This document shows positions 1-5,568 of a stretch of DNA of 5,568 nucleotides, in pieces. Location: positions 1 through 5,568 of the forward strand of contig DIHT01000045.1 of the NCBI GenBank assembly GCA_002420305.1, written 5' to 3'. Made by a program: the position numbers and the translations under genes. Within the stretch, counting starts at the first letter, position 1. Each line of letters opens with the position of its first letter. The notes under the pieces were generated by a model. That model saw only the letters and a list, made by a program, of their open reading frames with translations, made no database searches and was not told the origin of the DNA. This DNA is from Akkermansiaceae bacterium UBA5689. Lineage in GTDB: Bacteria > Verrucomicrobiota > Verrucomicrobiia > Verrucomicrobiales > Akkermansiaceae.

Positions 1-111
1 GGCGCGGTCTCCACGAGGTCGCTTGGGGAGACTCCTTTCGGACATGGGCTGGACCTTACGCCCGGGGTGTTGGATCTCCTCGGAGAGGACGGGTTGCCGG
101 GGCTGGATTGA
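1..111 (+). CDS. C-terminal tail of an unidentified plus-strand gene (5' partial)
   Basis: Reading from base 1 gives 36 residues (GAVSTRSLGETPFGHGLDLT... ending PGLD) and a TGA at 109-111. The tail looks protein-like: about three quarters of its codons end in G or C, and it has a sensible Gly/Leu/Asp/Pro composition, unlike the other frames here. The gene would run convergently towards the dehydrogenase, with stop codons 30 bases apart. I do not recognise the family. The 'GxGLDLTPGVLDLLG' stretch is faintly like the end of a double-psi beta-barrel (RlpA-like) domain, where a 'DLS..A...LG' pattern is common, but 36 residues are too few to name it. It could also be a chance open frame. Sequence to the left of the window would settle this. 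Confidence 0.5.
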   Translation, partial: GAVSTRSLGETPFGHGLDLTPGVLDLLGEDGLPGLD

Positions 112-141
112 AGATACGTGGACTCTCTGGCTCGGGGGGGA

Positions 142-1140
142 TCAGGAGATCTCCATGACGAGCTTTCCGAATTGCCCGGATGTTTCCATCGAGGAAATGA
201 GAGAGGCGCCCTCCGCGAGTGCTGAAATGGAGTGGATCACCGGTTTCAGCTCGTGCGTTTTCACAAAAGAAATCATCTCTGCGAAGTCGGAGGGTGATCC
301 CATCGTAGACCCGATGAGCTGAAGCTGATTCCAGAAATGGTAGCGAACAGGGAAGGTCACTGATGGCCCGGCAGTTCCCCCGTAGCTTACTACGCGTCCT
401 CCAGGCCGGACCAGAGGAAGGAGGTCGCCGAAATGTGCCCCAGCGGCCCCGTCGAGGATCATGTCCACGTGCCCGTTCTTAGAGAGAAACGCATCGGACC
501 ATTTTTCATTTGTGTAGTTTGCCCCGGATGAGGCCCCGAGTGTGATGGCTTGGGAGATCTTGTGTTCGCAGGACGAACTGACGAAGACTCGTGCGCCAGC
601 AGCTTGTGCCATTTTCAGGGCGATGGTAGCCACCCCTCCACCGATGCCGGTGATCAGGATGGACTCTTCAGGCTTGAGTTTACCCTGCGAGAAAAGAGCC
701 CGATAGGCGGTCAGGCCAGCGAGGGGCAAAGCTGCCGCTTCATGAGGAGTCAGGTGGGAAGGTTTCTCCGTGATCTGCTGCACGGGGACCGAGATGTATT
801 CGGCGAGGGTGCCATTATCGGGCATGCCTAGAATACGAAAATCCGGCCCCTGGACGAGTTGGTCTGAACCCCACTGGAGGCTTGGGTTGATCAGGACCTC
901 CTTGCCCACGAGGGAGGAGTCTACCCCTTCTCCTGCTTTTTCCACGATTCCGGCTCCATCGGAGCCCAGGACGCAGGGAGCCTCAATGTTCGGATAGCCG
1001 CCTCTGGTGATCCAGAAATCTCTCCTGTTCAAGGCAGCTGCCGCGAGTCGGATCAGAACTTCTCCCGGAGTGGGGAGGGGATCATTCGTTTCCTTAAATT
1101 CTATGGCGCCGTCGACAGAGGTAAGAACGAGAGCTTTCAC
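142..1140 (-). CDS. Zinc-independent medium-chain dehydrogenase/reductase, quinone-oxidoreductase-like
   Basis: This complete 332-residue protein is predicted to be a cytosolic NAD(P)H-dependent oxidoreductase of the MDR superfamily. The N-terminal GroES-like barrel spans about residues 1-125, with 'PTPGEVLIRL' near 23-32 and 'LGSDGAGIV' at 58-66 where zinc alcohol dehydrogenases have the GHE motif. The Rossmann fold covers about 130-275, with 'PLAGLTAYRALF' at 139-150 and the nucleotide-binding turn 'TGIGGGV' at 164-170. Serines 188-190 and Lys194 after the second strand suggest NADPH preference (inference). Catalytic zinc ligands and the four structural cysteines are absent; the only cysteines are 56 and 191. 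This fits the quinone-oxidoreductase/YogA-like branch, often labelled 'zinc-binding dehydrogenase' only by homology. The 'NPSLQWG...QGPDFRILG' stretch (85-105) resembles that branch. Substrate is unknown. The GTG start is supported by an AGGAG 10 bases upstream, by the family-typical 'MKALVL' opening and by the usual length. It lies 67 bases downstream of the giant gene, so co-transcription is possible. Confidence 0.92.
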   Translation of the reverse strand: MKALVLTSVDGAIEFKETNDPLPTPGEVLIRLAAAALNRRDFWITRGGYPNIEAPCVLGSDGAGIVEKAGEGVDSSLVGKEVLINPSLQWGSDQLVQGPDFRILGMPDNGTLAEYISVPVQQITEKPSHLTPHEAAALPLAGLTAYRALFSQGKLKPEESILITGIGGGVATIALKMAQAAGARVFVSSSCEHKISQAITLGASSGANYTNEKWSDAFLSKNGHVDMILDGAAGAHFGDLLPLVRPGGRVVSYGGTAGPSVTFPVRYHFWNQLQLIGSTMGSPSDFAEMISFVKTHELKPVIHSISALAEGASLISSMETSGQFGKLVMEIS

Positions 1141-1207
1141 AGGCGGGAGACTCCTACCTATTCGGGGTCGTTACAAGAGTGCATCCGAGAGAAGGTTGAT
1201 TCAATTA
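1141..1207. other. Intergenic gap between the giant gene and the dehydrogenase
   Basis: This 67-base gap separates two genes on the same strand. I see no stem-loop followed by a T-run after the giant gene's stop. The only -35-like word on the minus strand, TTGAAT near its upstream end, has no good -10 box at 16-18 bases. The gap is compatible with read-through in an operon or with an unrecognised promoter; the sequence does not decide between them. Confidence 0.5.
1151..1155 (-). promoter_or_regulatory. Ribosome-binding site of the dehydrogenase gene
   Basis: On the minus strand the bases read AGGAG, inside TAGGTAGGAG, and end 10 bases before the GTG at 1140-1138. The spacing is slightly long but workable. 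The site supports the non-ATG start, since the protein already opens with the 'KALVL' strand typical of the family. A near-palindrome (GGAG-T-CTCC) overlaps it, but the loop is too tight for a convincing hairpin. Confidence 0.6.
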
Positions 1208-4200
1208 TCAGGGTATTGAGGTAACGGAAATTCTCAGGAAGAGTCGCTCATAAGGAGCCATGGTGATGCTGGCCTTGCGTAGCCCGCTCGAGTTCCCGGT
1301 GGGCACAGCCACATCGCCGACCGGGGTCCAAGTGGCCAGGTCCGTAGAAAATTCCACTATGCTACGAACGTCACTTAAGAGGGGGTTGCTTGGGAAAGTG
1401 AGGGTCAGCTCACCGCCCTCTATTACTGGTGAGGGAGCGAGGGAGGTGTCAGCAAGGAGAGGATTCAGTCCAAGGGCATACTCCACGATATTGAGAAATC
1501 CATCGAGGTCGAAGTCTTCCAGCTCACTGGACCCAGGAGGGGACCCCGGCCCAAAAGTCAGCTCGCGAAAGTCAGCATATGAAATTTCCGCTGCTCCGGT
1601 TCCGGGAGAGGGGGTTTCTCCGGTCCAGCTGGAGGCAAAATTGCCAAAGAGAGAGGAATCAACCCGGTGTAGTGAGCCTCCATTGCCGTCCGGGCCGGTC
1701 GGCCAGGGAGCGGTAGCGAGATAGCGCACCTCATCTTCAGTGACCTGGGGGTAGAGCTCGAGGTCAGTCGGAGGGGCCATTTCAGGCCGCTGCAGACGCA
1801 CAATACCTTGATCATTGCGTAGAGGCCCATCGCTCCATGGACCGAGAAGAGGGACTTCCGGTCCTATTCCATAGTGAGAGCGGAAGTTCGTTGAACTGAT
1901 CAGGTCAGTTACCGGGTCAAAGCCAACTACCAGGATGGTTTCTCCCGTGTTGAGTGAATGGTCTGCGGTGAAATCAAAATCAACGCCGCCCCGTATTCTC
2001 CAATTGGCAAGATTCTCAATGGCTGGTCCAGGATTAAAGAGCTCGACATACTCGAAGCTGTTTTCCGGACTTGCCACCGGATGATACATCACTTCCGAAA
2101 TGATCACCGGGCCTACTTGAGCAGGGGCATTCATTGCACCGAGGGTGGCCGCAGTCATGCTGACGAGAGTTTCGCTTCCTCCGCCATTGGGCCATCGCCC
2201 CAGCGCCTCACTGGCACGCGCGGCGGCGAATTCTACGACGTCCACGAACCTGAGAAGGTGACCTTGGGCGTTGCCCTCGAGCAGCCAGACCCTGTCGCCC
2301 TGTGCAGAAAGCGCGAAGGGCTCTCCCCTCGTATAGGCTCCCTTGGTGCCGTGATTGTCGATGAAGGCAGCGGGGATTGTAAAGCTGTCAGGGCCGGTGG
2401 CGGTTACCTCGAACGTGCCGTTATAGGCTCCGGTTCCAGCATACCCGGAGATGGTAATGACGTCGCCGGTTGATAGACCATGTCCGGGCCTGAACACAGT
2501 GGTAGGAGCGCTTGCATCGCTACCGGCATACGAGGAAATGCGGAGATCCTCGGGGGCGTTAAAATCGTTCTCGTCCCAAGTCATGTAGCCCCCGGCCGGA
2601 ATCCTCCCGGTGGGAATACGAAACTTCCGGTAGTTGCCACTGGCATCAGAGAGATACCAGTTCATGACCTCAATCGAGCTGGTTGTCGTGTTGTGGAGTT
2701 CGATCCGGTCGAGAGCGGGCAGGTCCGTGTTGGTAAGGACTTCATTGATGACAATGCGCCCGTCGGGGCCCGCCCCAGAGGCCCCCGGGGAGCCATTATA
2801 TTCGCTGCTGGAGCGCCAGTTTTCGGAATTATCGTAGTCCGATGCAGGGTCGATGACTTCAAGCGAGGATCCGATTCCGTCGGCACGCCCGGGCCAGGTT
2901 CCCCCGTCATCGTAGACGAAATCGTGAATGCTGCTGCTGTCCGATGTCACTAGGGAAATGCGCTCTCCTCCATTGTTGAGGGTCCCGGAATACTGCCCTG
3001 CGACTGGAAGTCCCGTGCCATAGCGTGTTTCAAATCCCTCCAGATCGGCGACAATGACGACGTGTCCAGCTGGTTGGAGGTTGATGACGGGAAAGGTGAA
3101 GGTGATCCCGTCCGTGAACTGCACGCCGTCCAGGGTGACTGCGCTGTCGCTGACATTGGAGATCTCGATGAATTCAAAATCTCCACCACGGTAAAGGCGG
3201 GGAATTGAGAGGTTGGCACCGTCGCTCGCTTCCAGAGCACTGGGGGGGAGCGCGTTGTAGTTGATTTCTGTGATACGCAGATCGGAGGCGGTGGCGCGGC
3301 GCTCGAGGTAAAAGAAGGCTTCGCTCAGTGGAGACCAGGAATCTCCACCTCCTACCCGCGCTCTCATGCGAACCAATCCACTGGAGGGCAACGTAATTTG
3401 CCCGGAGAGGAGAAAGGCTCCAGGGGAAAGGTTTCCACCTTCGAGGCGAGGGTCTGTGCCGTCCGTCGTGTAGTAGATAGAGCCCGAGGGTGCAGTGGCG
3501 GAGAGTGTTCCTCCGGTGGGAACGTCGCCGCCGTGCTGGGCCCCGCCGTTCACCGTGAAAAGAGGAGGCTGAATGGTCCCGAGGTAGGTGTCCGAGGTTC
3601 CCGAGAAACGCCGTGATCGCCAGGTGCTGATCATCCGGTCGGTGCGGTTGGTTCCTGAGGTGGGAAACCACGATCCGAGGACTCCGTTACCCGGGCTTGT
3701 GCCGGGTCCCCCAGGTGTGCCGTAAACCGCTCTAGTCCAGTTTTCATCACGTGTGTAGTTACCATTGGATCCTCCTCCACTTCGATCGTCGCCCCAGCGA
3801 GCAGATTCGCAGATGATGGCGGTATCAATCTGGTCGGCATACTTTTGAAAGCGGTTACGGTTTGCGAGATTAGTGAGAGCACCTCCATGGAACAGGTGTT
3901 TGTAAGCGCGATCGGCAAAGCGGACCCTAAATTCCCGAAATCTCTCGAGATCATCAAAGATGAGTGCCCCGTCCAGAGCTCCGCTGTTGCTGGGAGCACT
4001 GGTATTGGTTTCATCCTCCAGAATGCGTTCGGTATCCCAGCAGTAGAAGCGCCACGGGGCATTGGCAGCGCCTCCGCCTGCGGCACGCCAGTTGTCATTG
4101 TTTTTCAGATCGGCGTTGCGGCCAAAATATTCGGCGATGACAAAGTCGATGTAATTGTCCACATCGATGACCCTCTGAATCCGGGCCCAAGTGGTCCGCG

Positions 4201-5568
4201 TATTGGCAACGAGCGACTTCATGGAATTGAAGGAGCTCGATTCCTCCGAGGTCAGTCGGCCTGGATTCAGGCCGAGAACTTCGTCATCCTCGAAGCCGTT
4301 ATAGGCTGCGTAGTGATCGTTCTCCAGACGCTCGTGGAGATTGTAAACTCCCCAGTAAAGTCCGTTCAGATACAAGTGGACAAAGTGCCCATGCCCTCCG
4401 TCAGCATTCCCCATTGCGATCATGCAATCGCGCGCCCACTGGTCGCGGATCATGGTTGCCCGGGCTCGCTGTCCACTGTTGCTGTGGTGCCATGAGTTGT
4501 TGTACATGGCTCGAAGGTGAATACTGTCAAAGGTGGTAACGCTAGTGCCCTCGAAGACCGGGTAGTTCAGCTTTCCAGGTCCATAGAGGTCGCGGAAGCG
4601 CAGACTGAGAGAGTGCTTGATTGACGAACCGGGGTTACGGCTGGCACCGCCCTGGAGCTTGACTCCGCAGTCGATCTGGAACCCTCCCTCGATATTCACG
4701 CCATCGTTGGTTGGACCGGGATGAAAATATTCGGCAGAGACCGAGGCCTCGATACTCCGGTTCTGAGTGTCAACGTAGATCCCGTTCGGACCAAAGAAAT
4801 CGTCCGCTTCCCCCGTGACCGAGAGAGTTGGAATGTCCCGCAATCCTCTCTGGAGACGGGCAGAATACTGGCGTGAACGGGTGATCTGGGTATCCATGTC
4901 ATAGTCAGCCCTTGGTTCGCCTCCCCAGCTGGTTGGATAGCCGGAAGGCCGGGTTTGGCTCGCGACATCGTCGGGAAAGATGTAGGTCCGTGTATCCACC
5001 TTGGAGGATTGGAATTCTACCTTGTGGGCCATGGCCCGTACTACCTGTGTTCCGGCAATACTAAATGGCCCACTGTAGATCAGGCCCCGGGTGGGCGATG
5101 GGGGTGACCCATCGAGGGTGTAGCGGATTTCTGCCCCGTCGGTCACGGTAGACAACTGCAATTGGAACTGGTCGGTGAAGAATCCACGGTCAACGCTGAA
5201 GGCGGGATCTTCCACGAATCCAGCAAAGGATTCTCCGTTCTGTGCGCCAGGAGTGGGACTTGAGAAGAAGCCGGGTGCTCCGGTCTCAGGGTTTGTGATC
5301 TGGACCGAGTTCAGTTCCGGGGAAATCAACATGTCCGAGCTGGTCAGGCCATCGTTCAAGCCATGAATGGCAAGGATGTTCGTTCCGTTTCTCAGAAGCT
5401 GTATGCGGTTGTTCAAGTCGAAGGACTGGTAGACCAGTGCCTCGCTATCAGAATGGTTGGCAGTGGCCTCTGAGTCGGAGGAGAGATCCCCCTCCGCGGG
5501 AGAGTTCGCGGATTCAATGAGCTCTCCGTTAAGATATGCGGCAAAGCCATCGTCATATTTCATGCGGA
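1208..5568 (-). CDS. Giant multidomain exported protein with CotH-kinase-like and three lamin-tail-like domains (5' partial)
   Basis: The frame runs from the right edge to a TGA at 1208-1210. The first ATG (5563-5561) is probably not the start: the codon before it is CGC (Arg), and 'RMKYDDGFAAYLNG' is the middle of a known beta-sandwich motif, so the N-terminus and any signal peptide lie outside. Counting that Met as residue 1, the domains are: end of a galactose-binding-like module (1-85); chitobiase/hexosaminidase C-terminal-like module (115-195, 'IRYTLDGSPPSP'); a linker with 'DYDMD'; CotH-kinase-like domain (244-560); second chitobiase-C-like module (663-755, 'IYYTTDGTDPR'); lamin-tail-like domains at 757-905, 936-1135 and 1150-1315; an EF-hand-type loop (1350-1361); and a C-terminal beta domain (1375-1451). 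CotH of Bacillus phosphorylates spore-coat proteins. Here a role in phosphorylating or binding exported proteins is inference. Candidate active-site residues are Lys316, Asp485 and Asp510. No membrane anchor or sorting signal is seen at the C-terminus. Domain calls are by eye. Confidence 0.9.
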   Translation of the reverse strand, partial: RMKYDDGFAAYLNGELIESANSPAEGDLSSDSEATANHSDSEALVYQSFDLNNRIQLLRNGTNILAIHGLNDGLTSSDMLISPELNSVQITNPETGAPGFFSSPTPGAQNGESFAGFVEDPAFSVDRGFFTDQFQLQLSTVTDGAEIRYTLDGSPPSPTRGLIYSGPFSIAGTQVVRAMAHKVEFQSSKVDTRTYIFPDDVASQTRPSGYPTSWGGEPRADYDMDTQITRSRQYSARLQRGLRDIPTLSVTGEADDFFGPNGIYVDTQNRSIEASVSAEYFHPGPTNDGVNIEGGFQIDCGVKLQGGASRNPGSSIKHSLSLRFRDLYGPGKLNYPVFEGTSVTTFDSIHLRAMYNNSWHHSNSGQRARATMIRDQWARDCMIAMGNADGGHGHFVHLYLNGLYWGVYNLHERLENDHYAAYNGFEDDEVLGLNPGRLTSEESSSFNSMKSLVANTRTTWARIQRVIDVDNYIDFVIAEYFGRNADLKNNDNWRAAGGGAANAPWRFYCWDTERILEDETNTSAPSNSGALDGALIFDDLERFREFRVRFADRAYKHLFHGGALTNLANRNRFQKYADQIDTAIICESARWGDDRSGGGSNGNYTRDENWTRAVYGTPGGPGTSPGNGVLGSWFPTSGTNRTDRMISTWRSRRFSGTSDTYLGTIQPPLFTVNGGAQHGGDVPTGGTLSATAPSGSIYYTTDGTDPRLEGGNLSPGAFLLSGQITLPSSGLVRMRARVGGGDSWSPLSEAFFYLERRATASDLRITEINYNALPPSALEASDGANLSIPRLYRGGDFEFIEISNVSDSAVTLDGVQFTDGITFTFPVINLQPAGHVVIVADLEGFETRYGTGLPVAGQYSGTLNNGGERISLVTSDSSSIHDFVYDDGGTWPGRADGIGSSLEVIDPASDYDNSENWRSSSEYNGSPGASGAGPDGRIVINEVLTNTDLPALDRIELHNTTTSSIEVMNWYLSDASGNYRKFRIPTGRIPAGGYMTWDENDFNAPEDLRISSYAGSDASAPTTVFRPGHGLSTGDVITISGYAGTGAYNGTFEVTATGPDSFTIPAAFIDNHGTKGAYTRGEPFALSAQGDRVWLLEGNAQGHLLRFVDVVEFAAARASEALGRWPNGGGSETLVSMTAATLGAMNAPAQVGPVIISEVMYHPVASPENSFEYVELFNPGPAIENLANWRIRGGVDFDFTADHSLNTGETILVVGFDPVTDLISSTNFRSHYGIGPEVPLLGPWSDGPLRNDQGIVRLQRPEMAPPTDLELYPQVTEDEVRYLATAPWPTGPDGNGGSLHRVDSSLFGNFASSWTGETPSPGTGAAEISYADFRELTFGPGSPPGSSELEDFDLDGFLNIVEYALGLNPLLADTSLAPSPVIEGGELTLTFPSNPLLSDVRSIVEFSTDLATWTPVGDVAVPTGNSSGLRKASITMAPYERLFLRISVTSIP

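Noticed and set aside
145..154. Perfect palindrome GGAGATCTCC at the end of the dehydrogenase gene
   Set aside because: It has no loop and no T-run, so it is not a terminator, and a 10-base palindrome within coding sequence is common by chance.
23..322. Plus-strand frame of 99 codons crossing the end of the dehydrogenase
   Set aside because: Its translation is rich in Trp and Cys with no family pattern, it overlaps the conserved C-terminus of the dehydrogenase, and another frame in bases 1-111 looks more like protein.
26..1155. The same 11-mer (GGGAGACTCCT) at 26-36 and 1145-1155, on either side of the dehydrogenase
   Set aside because: A few repeated 11-mers are expected by chance in a window this size. 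One copy overlaps the ribosome-binding site, the other lies in a probable coding tail, and there is no sign of an insertion.
1161..1207. Possible promoter for the dehydrogenase, with TTGAAT as a -35 box
   Set aside because: No acceptable -10 box occurs at 16-18 bases; the best AT-containing word is about 23 bases away.
1958..4495. Long plus-strand open frames opposite the giant gene (for example 1958-2473, 2480-2953 and 3845-4495)
   Set aside because: They lie wholly antisense to a well-supported coding frame with recognisable domains. Their translations show no family motif, and such frames are expected opposite GC-rich coding DNA.

Overview
The window looks like chromosomal DNA from a non-sporulating, environmental Gram-negative bacterium, most likely of the Verrucomicrobiota (Planctomycetota is the alternative). 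The basis is the style of the large protein: CotH-like, lamin-tail and chitobiase-C-terminal modules strung together, closed by a 'DxDxDG..N..EYALG.NP' calcium loop and a short 'VEFSTDLATW...LFLRISV' beta tail, a combination I associate with secreted proteins of that group. This is family recognition from memory, not a database result. The DNA is moderately GC-rich by eye and no mobile element, RNA gene or CRISPR array is visible.

Layout. (i) Bases 1-111, plus strand: the last 36 codons of an unidentified gene that runs in from the left edge. (ii) Bases 112-141: a 30-base gap between convergent genes with no clear terminator. (iii) Bases 142-1140, minus strand: a complete 332-residue zinc-independent medium-chain dehydrogenase/reductase of the quinone-oxidoreductase-like type, with a GTG start and an AGGAG ribosome-binding site. 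(iv) Bases 1141-1207: a 67-base gap. (v) Bases 1208-5568, minus strand: more than 1,450 codons of a giant multidomain, probably exported protein. Its N-terminus lies beyond the right edge.

The giant protein fills 78% of the window. In order it carries the end of a beta-sandwich module, a chitobiase-C-like module, a CotH-kinase-like domain with candidate catalytic residues present, a second chitobiase-C-like module, three lamin-tail-like domains (the middle one interrupted by a foreign-looking 70-residue module), an EF-hand-type loop and a C-terminal beta domain. It is probably a surface or secreted protein whose CotH domain may phosphorylate other exported proteins, with the rest serving binding or spacing.

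The dehydrogenase lies downstream on the same strand and could be co-transcribed, but a cytosolic NAD(P)H-dependent reductase and an exported giant have no obvious functional link. I see no defence system, biosynthetic cluster or other new multi-gene system here. The unusual content is the architecture of the giant protein.
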